DNA from: an uncultured Clostridium sp.
Lineage (GTDB): Bacteria > Bacillota > Clostridia > Lachnospirales > Lachnospiraceae
Direction: 5' to 3'
Length of the DNA: 64,000 nt
NCBI GenBank assembly: GCA_900539185.1
Contig: UQBG01000009.1
Location: forward strand, 48,750-112,749
Each line of letters starts with the position of its first letter. The stretch's first letter is position 1. The notes beneath the pieces are model-generated. The model had not been told where the DNA came from. It saw only the letters and a list, made by a program, of their open reading frames with translations, and searched no databases. A program made the position numbers and the translations under genes. This document shows positions 34,105-43,123 of this stretch, piece after piece.

Positions 34105-34866
34105 ATGCATATGATTCTATTAAAAATACTGGGTATTCTGGCACTTGTATTACTGGGACTGCTGATCCTTTATCTACTGATTCTGGTCATTAGCAGCCTG
34201 CTGGTAAATCCCAACAAAGAGTACGATACCAACAGCCGATTTTATCATTTTCTATTATACAGCTTTACCGCCATATCTCTGAAGGTATGCCGGATCCATA
34301 CCCATGTAACCGGAGGCGAGCTGCTCCCTACGGATGGGCGTTTTCTTCTGGTAAGCAATCACCGTTCGAAGTTCGATCCGATCGTAACGTGGCAGGCCTT
34401 TCGCCGGGCAGAACTGGCCTTTATATCCAAGGACGAGAATCTGCACATTCCGATCTTCGGGCGCATCATCCGAAGGTGCTGCTACCTATCCATTGACCGG
34501 GAGAATCCCAAAAATGCCATGAAGACGATCCAACGGGCCACACGCCTGATTCAGACCGATCAGGCATCGATCGCAGTCTACCCGGAAGGGACCCGCAGCA
34601 AAACACTGAAGCTTCTGCCCTTTCATAACGGAGTTCTGAAGATTGCACAAAAGGCTCAGGTTCCCATCGTAGTTCTGACGGTACAGGGAACGGAAACGAT
34701 AAAAACGCTGGCTCCATGGCATGCCTCTCATGTATACATCGATATTCTGGAGGTGTTGGATACCGACACGATCGCCCATCAGCGAACCGCTGATCTGGGT
34801 ACCCAGATCTACGCCTGTATGGAAAAACAGCTTACAAAGAAAAACGAAGGAGGATCCTTATCATGA
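34105..34866 (+). CDS. 1-acyl-sn-glycerol-3-phosphate acyltransferase, second paralogue
   Basis: A 253-residue PlsC-family acyltransferase. HX4D is at H86-D91 (NHRSKFD) and EGTRSK at 161-166. An N-terminal membrane segment spans about residues 8-33. It is only distantly similar to the paralogue at 99-887. The DagK-like gene starts inside its last codons (ATGA overlap), so acyltransferase and lipid kinase are translated together and probably work on related phospholipids. The SD is weak. Confidence 0.9.
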   Translation: MHMILLKILGILALVLLGLLILYLLILVISSLLVNPNKEYDTNSRFYHFLLYSFTAISLKVCRIHTHVTGGELLPTDGRFLLVSNHRSKFDPIVTWQAFRRAELAFISKDENLHIPIFGRIIRRCCYLSIDRENPKNAMKTIQRATRLIQTDQASIAVYPEGTRSKTLKLLPFHNGVLKIAQKAQVPIVVLTVQGTETIKTLAPWHASHVYIDILEVLDTDTIAHQRTADLGTQIYACMEKQLTKKNEGGSLS

Positions 34867-35720
34867 TGAAAAAATATATCTTATACAATCCACTGGCCTG
34901 CAACGGACAAGGAGAAGAGGCTGCACATAAGCTAAATGCTCTGATGCCGGAGCAGGAACTGATCTATACAGATGTGACACAGCTGTCAGACTATTCCGAG
35001 TTCCTGTCTAAGCTTTCATCCGATGACCACATCATCCTATGTGGCGGTGACGGTACTTTGAATCACTTCATAAATGACACCGCAAATATAGATATCCCGA
35101 ATACGGTTTTATACTACCCTACCGGAAGCGGAAATGACTTCCTGCGGGATCTCGGCCGGGAGCCGGATACCGTTCCATTTCCGATCAATCCGTACCTAAA
35201 ACACCTCCCGCAGGTCACCGTAAACGGAAAGACCAGCTACTTCCTAAACGGCATCGGCTATGGTATCGACGGCTACTGCTGCGAGGTTGCAGATAAACAG
35301 CATGAGACCTCAAATAAGCCGGCAAACTATACTGCCATCGCAATCAAAGGACTGCTATTCCACTACCAGCCAACCAATGCGACGATTACCGTAGACGGTA
35401 CCCAGCATACCTATCAGAAGGTCTGGCTGGCACCTACAATGAACGGACGCTACTATGGCGGCGGCATGATGATCACACCGAAGCAGGATCGTATGCATAA
35501 TGATACGGTTTCGGTCGCTGTCATGTATGGTTCCAATAAACTGAAAACTCTGGTGGTATTCCCTTCGATCTTCAAGGGTGAACATGTAAAGCATACGGAG
35601 ATGGTCGAGATCCTGACCGGACATGATATCACTGTAGAATTCGACCAGCCGACGGCACTGCAGATCGACGGGGAAACCGTTCTGGGTGTCACCAGCTATC
35701 GCGTACAGGCGGCAAAGTAA
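34863..35720 (+). CDS. diacylglycerol/lipid kinase family protein
   Basis: A 285-residue kinase of the DAGK catalytic (DgkB/YegS-like) family. The nucleotide-binding loop GGDGTLNHFIN is at about 61-71, with NPLACNGQGEEAAHKL near the N-terminus and GSGNDFLRDLG at about 94-104. These enzymes phosphorylate diacylglycerol or related lipids at the membrane. AGGAGG lies ten bases before the ATG, within the plsC tail. The operon pairs lysophosphatidate acylation with diacylglycerol phosphorylation. Confidence 0.9.
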   Translation: MMKKYILYNPLACNGQGEEAAHKLNALMPEQELIYTDVTQLSDYSEFLSKLSSDDHIILCGGDGTLNHFINDTANIDIPNTVLYYPTGSGNDFLRDLGREPDTVPFPINPYLKHLPQVTVNGKTSYFLNGIGYGIDGYCCEVADKQHETSNKPANYTAIAIKGLLFHYQPTNATITVDGTQHTYQKVWLAPTMNGRYYGGGMMITPKQDRMHNDTVSVAVMYGSNKLKTLVVFPSIFKGEHVKHTEMVEILTGHDITVEFDQPTALQIDGETVLGVTSYRVQAAK

Positions 35721-35829
35721 GTTATTTTTACATTGACACTTTTGGCAGTTTTTATAAGTATAAATTGCCCCGTTTTTCAAAAGCACTTGTCTTGTTCCTG
35801 AATGTATTTGGGATTGTCCATATAAATTC

Positions 35830-37128
35830 TCAGATGCAAAATGCAGCATAGAGTGGAACAATCTTTTTATTGTCCTCAAACCCGAAGTTTTTAGCAGAGA
35901 GTTTGATCGCATACGCAGGCTTATAAGTGTCCATATAGACCTTTAAACTCTTAGCCTTGGTATTATCGGCGGATTTGACCTCAATGGGAATAAGCTGACC
36001 ATCGCGCTGAATTATAAAATCAATTTCAGCTCCACGCTGAGATTCCCAATAGTAGGTATGATAGCCGTTAATAGAAAGCTGCACATTGACATAATTTTCC
36101 GCCATGCCACCCTTAAAATCGTTGATTTCCTCAACCATATAAAGAATATCATTGGCCGCTAACTCTTTCTTAGCACAAAGTAGTCCCAAATCCGATACAT
36201 AAATCTTGAACGCATCAATATCTCGATAGTTTTCCAAAGGTTTCTTAATTTGCTCAACCTTGTAAACCTGTGACACGATACCGGACAAACAAAGCCATTC
36301 GATCGCATTTTCAAATTCAGAAGCCCTTCCACCCTTTTTAATCAGCTTATATTGGAAACGGGTATTTTTCTTTGAAAGCTGAACCGTTATATTATCATAA
36401 GCAAGTCTGGTTTTCTTGATTTCATTCAAATTATTATACTTGCTCATATCATTGAGATAGCTTGCAAGGATTGTATCCTGCGTATGACGGACAAGAATAT
36501 AATCCTTTGTCTCAGTAAATTGCATTACGCACTCCGGCATCCCGCCAACCACAAGATACTGACGGTAGAGCTGCATTGCGGCATCATGCAACGCAGACGG
36601 CATCGGCATATTGGCATGAAAGCTTTTTTTTATCTGCTCCACTAAATCAGCTTCACCGAGTGCCATCATAAATTCTTCCATATCCATAGGGTAAAGCGTT
36701 TTCATATCGACCTTTCCCACAGGGAACGAAAATTTAGCTCTGTTAACCGCAACACCAAGCAAACTGCCTGCAACAACGATGTGATAATCCGGAGCATCCT
36801 CGCAAAAATATTTAAGAGCTGTCACTGCCCTTTCGCAAAGCTGAACCTCATCGAATACGATCAACGTCTTTTCCTTTACAATCGTCTGTCCTGCGATATG
36901 AGACAAAATCGGTATCAAATAATCAGGGCTGATGTTTTCCTCAAAGGTTTCATTCAGCTTTGGATTCGTTTCAAAGTTGAAGTATGCCACGTTTTCATAA
37001 TGAGTACGTCCAAACTCCAGAATAGAATATGTCTTTCCGACCTGTCTTGCTCCCTGTAAAATAAGAGGCTTGCGGTGTTCGTTTTTTTTCCACGCTTCCA
37101 AGAAGCCCATAATCTTTCTATACATCAT
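35830..37128 (-). CDS. AAA ATPase with DUF4143 domain (AAA_14 family)
   Basis: A 432-residue protein. Walker A GARQVGKTYS (about 26-35), Walker B LIVFDEVQL (about 88-96), the sensor AGSLLGVAV, and the C-terminal DUF4143 region ending with EIDFIIQRDGQLIPIEVKSADN (split as EIDFIIQRDG and IPIEVKSADN), a PD-(D/E)XK-like block. Such proteins are widespread and poorly characterised. The local sequence is more AT-rich and uses different codons from its neighbours, suggesting transfer. It has its own promoter. Confidence 0.9.
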   Translation of the reverse strand: MMYRKIMGFLEAWKKNEHRKPLILQGARQVGKTYSILEFGRTHYENVAYFNFETNPKLNETFEENISPDYLIPILSHIAGQTIVKEKTLIVFDEVQLCERAVTALKYFCEDAPDYHIVVAGSLLGVAVNRAKFSFPVGKVDMKTLYPMDMEEFMMALGEADLVEQIKKSFHANMPMPSALHDAAMQLYRQYLVVGGMPECVMQFTETKDYILVRHTQDTILASYLNDMSKYNNLNEIKKTRLAYDNITVQLSKKNTRFQYKLIKKGGRASEFENAIEWLCLSGIVSQVYKVEQIKKPLENYRDIDAFKIYVSDLGLLCAKKELAANDILYMVEEINDFKGGMAENYVNVQLSINGYHTYYWESQRGAEIDFIIQRDGQLIPIEVKSADNTKAKSLKVYMDTYKPAYAIKLSAKNFGFEDNKKIVPLYAAFCI

Positions 37129-37154
37129 CTGTCCTCCTTACGGGTACTAAATAT

Positions 37155-37183
37155 AGTATAATGGCTATTCGTGCAAAAATCAA
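37155..37183 (-). promoter_or_regulatory. promoter of the DUF4143 ATPase gene
   Basis: TTGATT (37178-37183), 17 bases, TATACT (37155-37160) on the minus strand, 27 bases before the ATG. Confidence 0.6.
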
Positions 37184-37293
37184 CACATTTTCTTTTAATT
37201 TTAACATTAAATTACATGATTATATTTTAAAATTTCTCATAATATAACACGATTATCGTAATTTCTATATTTTATTCCTCTCCGAATTTGATA

Positions 37294-37350
37294 TAAAAAA
37301 AGCATATTCCAACTGCCCGGCATCCGCCATCGCTTCGTTGAAATATGCTT
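37294..37350 (-). terminator. terminator of the carbamoyltransferase gene
   Basis: AAGCATATTTCAAC and GTTGGAATATGCTT arms enclose a loop (37300-37350) and are followed by TTTTTT on the minus strand, 14 bases after the gene stop. Confidence 0.85.
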
Positions 37351-37363
37351 GTCTGTCTCATTA

Positions 37364-38311
37364 TTATGCTATAATACTGCCCTTGCCTAACAGGGTTGCC
37401 ATAACCGCCTTCTCGGCATGTCTACGATTCTCAGCCTGATCCAGAATATGCTCCAGATTCTGATCTACAACCTCCTGCGTGATCTCATAACCGACATGCA
37501 TCGGCATATCATGCAGAACGATCGCATGACTGTCCTTCAGCAGTGCTGCATTGATCTGATATGGCATCATCATCTTCAGTGTCTTTTCCTTCTGCTCTGC
37601 ATAGGCCGGGTTGTTGAAGAACTCCATATCTACCCATGTATCGGTATACAGGACATCCATATCATCCACATACTTCTTGGCTTCCTCCATCGTCATCTCC
37701 GGATTCAGCTCTACATAGTATCCGGTTGCCTTTGCCTTCTCATAGAAGTCCGGCTCTACTGCCGTATCATTTACCAATGGAGTCAGTCCATATAAGGTTC
37801 CGGCCTCCATCTTAGAAAAGAACTCAACCAGCGAATTGAATACATTATTCTTAGCACCGATATATAAGAACTTCACATTCAGGCTTCCGAACTTCTCTAA
37901 CAGCGTCAGTGCATCTGCCAGAATCTGACATGGATGGTAGGTACTGTCACACCCGTTGATGAACGGAACCGTTGTATTCGCACCGAACAGCTCAACCGTC
38001 TCATTTTTGATCAGACGTGCCATGATGATATCTACATTTCTACCTACATAACGCAACTCCGACACCGGCTCGCCCAATACAAAGTTCGAATCCCTCCATA
38101 ACTGATTATAATATGTTCCGCCCAGCTCTGTCATACCGGTCGTGAACGATAAAAATGTTCTGGTGGAAGTCTTCTCAAACAGTGTATACAGCTTCTTTCC
38201 CTTCAATATCTCCGCATACTTCTGCGGATCCTTCTTCATATCCAGTGCCAGATTCAGGATATCGGTAAGCTCTTCCTTACTGTAATCCTTAAAGTTCAAC
38301 ATATTCTTCAT
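37364..38311 (-). CDS. ornithine/aspartate carbamoyltransferase-family enzyme, substrate unassigned
   Basis: A 315-residue transcarbamylase. The carbamoyl-phosphate motif STRT is at 49-52 and HPCQ at 125-128, as in OTCase. The amino-acid side differs: the canonical HCLP is HDMP at 266-269, so the conserved cysteine is absent, and the S-M-G loop following D-x-W is D-M-E (TDTWVDME at about 222-229). This suggests it does not bind ornithine in the usual way; a related amine or amino acid is possible. The ATG at 38311 has AAGGGG ten bases before; the frame continues eight codons. It is upstream of a terminator and next to a MerR gene. Confidence 0.8.
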   Translation of the reverse strand: MKNMLNFKDYSKEELTDILNLALDMKKDPQKYAEILKGKKLYTLFEKTSTRTFLSFTTGMTELGGTYYNQLWRDSNFVLGEPVSELRYVGRNVDIIMARLIKNETVELFGANTTVPFINGCDSTYHPCQILADALTLLEKFGSLNVKFLYIGAKNNVFNSLVEFFSKMEAGTLYGLTPLVNDTAVEPDFYEKAKATGYYVELNPEMTMEEAKKYVDDMDVLYTDTWVDMEFFNNPAYAEQKEKTLKMMMPYQINAALLKDSHAIVLHDMPMHVGYEITQEVVDQNLEHILDQAENRRHAEKAVMATLLGKGSIIA

Positions 38312-38380
38312 CGCTATACGTCCCCTTATAATCATAATTGAACCTTAATGTTAGCACATTTATCTTTGTTTTTCAAGCCT

Positions 38381-39070
38381 TCACCGGGTACGCGTTTTTG
38401 TCTTAGGACCAAACAGCCGTTTCTTCTTTTTCCGTTTGCTTTCCTCCGCTGCCGCCGCCTCTGCGTTCGCTCTCTGACGTTGTCGGAGGACTTCATCCAG
38501 CTTTCGGAACCGCTCCTCCTGCCGTTCTTCATTTTCACGCATGACATAGTCCATCTGCTTGATTACCCGCTCAGATACCTTGTCCGACACCTCGTTGCTG
38601 ATCGCCCCACTTAAGGAACGGTTATTAGCCTCCAGTGCCTTCCCGACGATCTTTGTCATGATTTCCTGAAACTGCTCCATCTTCAGCTCTGCTGACATCG
38701 TATCCACCGCCAGCGGTGTCTGGCTCTGCGTCGATACCATTTCGTTAATCTCTATCACCTTTCCTCCGTTACTTCTTCCATGCATCTCCTGCATCACACC
38801 CTCCTTCTGCTCCAGGATTCCCTTCCAGTTATAATCCGGGTTCTGATATAGTTCCGGTACCAACTGCTTAATTGCTCGTAGCTGTATTCCTTGATTTTTC
38901 ATCTCCTGAACCACCTGCAGAACCTGTATATCTTCTGCCGTATAGTAGCGATGTCCCATCTCATTGCGTTTGATCTTCATATCCAGCTCTTCCTCCCAGT
39001 ACCGGAGTACATGTGGTTCTACCTTCAGTCTCCGAGAAGCATCAGATATCATATATCGTGTCTCGTTCAT
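38381..39070 (-). CDS. MerR-family transcriptional regulator with long coiled tail
   Basis: A 229-residue protein. Residues 5-72 are the MerR winged helix (ISDASRRLKVEPHVLRYWEEE and YYTAEDIQVLQVVQEMKNQG); residues 110-210 are a charged helical region with coiled-coil potential, and the last 15 residues are strongly basic (KRKKKKRLFGP). The start has AAGGGGG eight bases upstream, located in the 3' arm of a terminator hairpin. Function of the class is unknown; the gene stands between dnaB and the carbamoyltransferase. Confidence 0.88.
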   Translation of the reverse strand: MNETRYMISDASRRLKVEPHVLRYWEEELDMKIKRNEMGHRYYTAEDIQVLQVVQEMKNQGIQLRAIKQLVPELYQNPDYNWKGILEQKEGVMQEMHGRSNGGKVIEINEMVSTQSQTPLAVDTMSAELKMEQFQEIMTKIVGKALEANNRSLSGAISNEVSDKVSERVIKQMDYVMRENEERQEERFRKLDEVLRQRQRANAEAAAAEESKRKKKKRLFGPKTKTRTR

Positions 39071-39074
39071 AAGA

Positions 39075-39134
39075 AAATCCCCCTTGGTGTATCAGTCTTC
39101 GTTCCTACTGACTATCATACACTAAGGGGGATTT
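39075..39134 (-). terminator. terminator-like hairpin overlapping the merR ribosome site
   Basis: Minus-strand arms AAATCCCCCTTAGTGTATGATAGTC and GACTGATACACCAAGGGGGATTTT... (39110-39134 and 39075-39097; arms given by position) form a long stem. The last part of the downstream arm, AAGGGGG (39079-39085), is the apparent SD of the MerR gene, eight bases from its ATG. A U-rich tract (TTTTCTT) follows. Confidence 0.7.
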
Positions 39135-39202
39135 CTTCCTCAATTTCTATCGTATTCTATTATCCTGCTCATTCCGACAAAATGCGGCTTCTATACCGTT
39201 CT

Positions 39203-40552
39203 CTATCCCCGGCGGCTCCGCTCCAGATTCACAAACTTCGTATATTCACCCTGCCAGCCCAGCATAATCGTACCGGTTGCACCATTTCTCTGCTTTGCCA
39301 CGATGATCTCTGCCTTATTCTTATCCTCTTCCGGCAGATCATCCCGGTACTTATCCTCCCGGTAAATGAACATAACCACATCGGCATCCTGCTCGATAGA
39401 ACCGGACTCTCGCAGATCCGATAACATCGGCCGGTGATCGGTACGTGATTCGACTGCACGGCTCAACTGTGACAGTGCAATAATCGGGATATCTAACTCC
39501 TTCGCCAGCACCTTCAGTCCTCTGGATATCTCCGATACCTCCTGCTGTCTGGAATCCGTTCGCCCGTTTCCACTCATCAACTGAAGGTAATCGATAATGA
39601 TTAATCCGATATTGTGCCGCTGCTTCAGCTTCCGACACTTATTCCTGATATCTCCGATCGTCACATTCGACTGATCCTCGATAAACAGCTTCGTTTCGCC
39701 TATAATATTGGAACTCTCATACAGCTTCAGCCACTGGTCATCCTGCAGATTACCGGTACGGATGTTCTGGGAATTCACCTGAGACTCCATAGCGATCATA
39801 CGCTGTACCAACTGTTCCTTGTTCATCTCGAAGTTAAAGATCGCTACCGGAACATCCGTCTTCAGTATTACATGTTCTGCTATATTTAAGACAAAGGCGG
39901 TTTTACCCATTGCCGGTCTGGCCGCGATCAGGATCAGCTCCGAACCATGCAGACCGGTCAACATATCATCCAGATCGATAAACCCAGTCGGCACGCCTGT
40001 GATATTTCCCTGCTGCTTTGATGCCTCCCGGATATTCCGCAGTACATTATCTACGACCTCCCGGATCGGGGTAATATCATCTCCATTGTTGGCACTCTGT
40101 GTCATCTCCAGAACCTGATTCTCAATGTTACTCAGAATATTTGCCGAAGAATCCTTCAGGGAATAGCACTCATTTGCCGCAGTCTCTGCCAGCTTAATCA
40201 CCCGGCGCATATTTGCCCGATCCTTTACGATCTCCGCGTACTTCTTTGCATTTGCAGATGTGGACACAACACTTAACAGCTCCTGCATCGTTTCTATACT
40301 GTACACATTCTCAGGAACGCCCTTTTCCTTCAGACGTTCCATCAGTGTCACCAGATCAATGGAGGTTCCCTCATGGTACAACTCCACCATCGCTTCGAAT
40401 ATCACTCCATACTGTGCCTGATAGAAGTCATCCTTTGTAAGCATATCCGCTACATTGGTCACCGCCTCATGGCTCATGAGCATGGATGCCAGAACCGCCT
40501 GCTCCGATTCCACACTATTCGGTTGTGTTTTACGAATTACTGCCTCATCCAT
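39203..40552 (-). CDS. dnaB: replicative DNA helicase DnaB
   Basis: A 449-residue hexameric replicative helicase. N-terminal SVESEQAVLASMLMS, Walker A AARPAMGKTAFVLNI at about 207-221, IIDYLQLMS (Walker B) and the C-terminal SDLRESGSIEQDADVVMFIYR are all present and intact. Length is standard and no intein is seen. It lies 12 bases after rplI; the order gdpP-rplI-dnaB is a conserved Firmicutes cluster. Confidence 0.97.
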   Translation of the reverse strand: MDEAVIRKTQPNSVESEQAVLASMLMSHEAVTNVADMLTKDDFYQAQYGVIFEAMVELYHEGTSIDLVTLMERLKEKGVPENVYSIETMQELLSVVSTSANAKKYAEIVKDRANMRRVIKLAETAANECYSLKDSSANILSNIENQVLEMTQSANNGDDITPIREVVDNVLRNIREASKQQGNITGVPTGFIDLDDMLTGLHGSELILIAARPAMGKTAFVLNIAEHVILKTDVPVAIFNFEMNKEQLVQRMIAMESQVNSQNIRTGNLQDDQWLKLYESSNIIGETKLFIEDQSNVTIGDIRNKCRKLKQRHNIGLIIIDYLQLMSGNGRTDSRQQEVSEISRGLKVLAKELDIPIIALSQLSRAVESRTDHRPMLSDLRESGSIEQDADVVMFIYREDKYRDDLPEEDKNKAEIIVAKQRNGATGTIMLGWQGEYTKFVNLERSRRG

Positions 40553-40564
40553 CTTATCTTCTCA

Positions 40565-41014
40565 CTATTTCTCTTCTGTTACCTTTACCTTCAGCTCGCC
40601 GACTACCTGCGGATGCAGCTTCAGTTCAACATTGTGAACACCTAAGGTCTTAATGCTATCCTTCAGATGGATCTTCTTCTTGTCCAGTTCATATCCCAGC
40701 TGCGACTTTGCCGCCTCTGCAATCTCCTTGGATGAGATGGAACCAAAGGTCTTACCACCCTCACCCAGCTTCAGGCTCAGTACAACTTCCTTATCCTTCA
40801 GCTCTGCTGCCAGTGCCTTTGCGGCTGCCAGATGCTCTGCTGCCACTTTCTCTTCATTTGCCTTCTGCAGCTTCAGATCATTCATATTCTTGCTGTTCGC
40901 TTCCAGCCCCAGCTTCTTCGGCAGGATAAAGTTCCGCGCATATCCATCATTTACCTTTACGACCTGTCCCTTTTTACCCAATGCCTTTACGTCCTGTAAT
41001 AATATAACTTCCAT
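40565..41014 (-). CDS. rplI: 50S ribosomal protein L9
   Basis: A 149-residue protein. The signature GYARNFILPKKLG is at about 23-35 in the N-terminal rRNA-binding domain; a long central helix and C-terminal domain follow. L9 binds 23S rRNA and affects reading-frame fidelity. AGGAGATATATAGG precedes the ATG. It begins two bases after the gdpP stop. Confidence 0.98.
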   Translation of the reverse strand: MEVILLQDVKALGKKGQVVKVNDGYARNFILPKKLGLEANSKNMNDLKLQKANEEKVAAEHLAAAKALAAELKDKEVVLSLKLGEGGKTFGSISSKEIAEAAKSQLGYELDKKKIHLKDSIKTLGVHNVELKLHPQVVGELKVKVTEEK

Positions 41015-41015
41015 C

Positions 41016-43103
41016 CTATATATCTCCTTCCACTGTCATTTTCTCTAATAATTCCTGCAACTGCTTCTTACCTTCCTCTACCGTACAGTCATGAAGCTGT
41101 GCGCCGGCTACGGTAGCATGTCCACCGCCACCCAGACGTTCCATGATCACCTGTACATTCACTTCATCGATCGATCTTGCACTGATATATACCGTATCCT
41201 TTACCTGTGTCAGCATAAAGGAAGCCTTCACGCCATCGATATCCAACAGTTCATTCGCGATCTGTGCTGCCAGCACCGTAGGACTGTCTACACCCTCCGA
41301 CGGCAGAATACCGATCGCATAATCATCCATAAACAGTTCTGCATTGCGAACGCCTGCTACCTTCTGCTTATACGCATCTATGTCCGTACGGAACATCTTG
41401 CGAACCCGGGTAACATCCGCTCCGCTTCGCTTCAGATAAGAGGCCGCCTCGAAAGTACGCACACCCGTCTTCGTTACAAATGTATCGGTATCTACCAGTA
41501 TACCGGAGTACATCGCATCGGCTTCGATCGGCCGCAGCTTCGGCTTATCGATAATGTACTGTAAAATCTCTGCTACCATCTCACAGGCAGAGGACGCATA
41601 TGGTTCAATATAAGAAAGGGTTGCATTCTGAATCGAGTCGCTCATCGTCCGATGGTGATCAATCACGACCACGGATCGCGTCATATTCAAAAGCTCCTCA
41701 CACTCTGTATAGCTCGGCCGGTTTACATCGACTACCACCAGTGCCGTATTCGGATCGATCAGATTCATCGCCTGTTCGCTGTCGATAAAGAGATCCTCCG
41801 GATACAGGTTATTTCCGATGAAATTATTCATGACCGGTCGGATCGCTGCCGTTACCTCATTGATAACGATATGTGCCCGGCGGTTCATAGTCGCCGCCAA
41901 CCGATAGATACCGATCGCAGAACCGAGCGAATCCACATCCGGCATCTTATGCCCCATGATGATCACCTGATCCTTTGTCTCCAGCACCTCACGCAGAGCA
42001 TGTGCCTTGACTCGTGCCTTAACCCGCGTATTTTTCTCTACTCCCTGAGACTTACCACCATAGTAATAGATCTGTTCGCCGTCCTTGACGACCGCCTGGT
42101 CGCCGCCACGCCCCAGTGCCAGATCGATGGCTACCCGTGCCGCATCGTACGCCTGTATATAAGTCGGAGCATTTACCCCCAGTCCGATACTCAGTGTAAC
42201 CGCAATTTCATTTCCGATGTTGATGGAACGCACCTCATCTAAGAGTGCGAACTTCGTCGCCTGAAGCTGTTGCAGATACTTCTGCTGGAAGACAACCAGA
42301 AACTTATCCTTCTCGATCTTCTTCACGATCGCATCTATATTCTGCATATACTTGTTCACCTTCCGGTCAACCAGTGCAGTCAGCAGCGGACGTCGTACTT
42401 CCTCTACTCCCTCCAGTGCCTCCTCGTAATTATCAATATAAACCAGACCGGCTACCAGCTTCTGATCCTTATTCTCCTGAATGTACTGCCTCAGTTCTGT
42501 CTCATCAAACAGATACATAGCGATCAGTCCATCCTCTTCTTCTACCTCTACTTCCTCCGGCAAAATATCATGAATCACAACCCGCCGCATTTCCACACGA
42601 TAGTAGCCTTCTTCATACTTCATGCCAAACTCTGTCATATTACTCTTCTGTGGAAACAGTTCCCGCGTAATATCCGGAAATAGCTGTGTCACAGACCGCT
42701 TTCCCGGCTTTTCCGTACCGATAATTCCGTAAAACAACGGATTGGCCCACAGGATCTTTCCATCAAAGTCAATCAGTGCATACGGAATCGCCAGATCCTT
42801 TAACAGTTCCTTCTGCACCTGTCCCTGTTCAAATGCAAAGCTGATCAGACTGGACATAATATTCGGTTTATTATGAATATAGATAAATACGATAATCAGC
42901 GTATATACAACCAATAAAATGGAGTAGCAGATCCCCGTCTCCAGATTCGCCACATAGATGATCCCATTAAACAGCACCAATGGAATCAACAGAAAAAATG
43001 GCACTCGTAAATACCGCTCTATCTGATTCTTTAACAATACCTTCTTGGACTTTTCAGGCTTCTTCGTTTCCTGTCCGTCCTGAGGCTTCTGTTCTGTACT
43101 CAT
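41016..43103 (-). CDS. gdpP: cyclic-di-AMP phosphodiesterase GdpP
   Basis: A 695-residue membrane phosphodiesterase for c-di-AMP, controlling wall and osmotic homeostasis. Two transmembrane helices at about 33-85, a PAS-like domain to about 200, a degenerate GGDEF domain (about 200-335; the loop does not read GGDEF), then DHH (MPDVDSLGSAIG, VVIDHHRTMSDS) and DHHA1 (GGGGHATVAGAQL near 665). TAGGAGAGACT precedes the ATG. First gene of the gdpP-rplI-dnaB run, 20 bases after the AAA+ ATPase gene. Confidence 0.96.
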   Translation of the reverse strand: MSTEQKPQDGQETKKPEKSKKVLLKNQIERYLRVPFFLLIPLVLFNGIIYVANLETGICYSILLVVYTLIIVFIYIHNKPNIMSSLISFAFEQGQVQKELLKDLAIPYALIDFDGKILWANPLFYGIIGTEKPGKRSVTQLFPDITRELFPQKSNMTEFGMKYEEGYYRVEMRRVVIHDILPEEVEVEEEDGLIAMYLFDETELRQYIQENKDQKLVAGLVYIDNYEEALEGVEEVRRPLLTALVDRKVNKYMQNIDAIVKKIEKDKFLVVFQQKYLQQLQATKFALLDEVRSINIGNEIAVTLSIGLGVNAPTYIQAYDAARVAIDLALGRGGDQAVVKDGEQIYYYGGKSQGVEKNTRVKARVKAHALREVLETKDQVIIMGHKMPDVDSLGSAIGIYRLAATMNRRAHIVINEVTAAIRPVMNNFIGNNLYPEDLFIDSEQAMNLIDPNTALVVVDVNRPSYTECEELLNMTRSVVVIDHHRTMSDSIQNATLSYIEPYASSACEMVAEILQYIIDKPKLRPIEADAMYSGILVDTDTFVTKTGVRTFEAASYLKRSGADVTRVRKMFRTDIDAYKQKVAGVRNAELFMDDYAIGILPSEGVDSPTVLAAQIANELLDIDGVKASFMLTQVKDTVYISARSIDEVNVQVIMERLGGGGHATVAGAQLHDCTVEEGKKQLQELLEKMTVEGDI

Positions 43104-43123
43104 AGTCTCTCCTATCTGTCACT

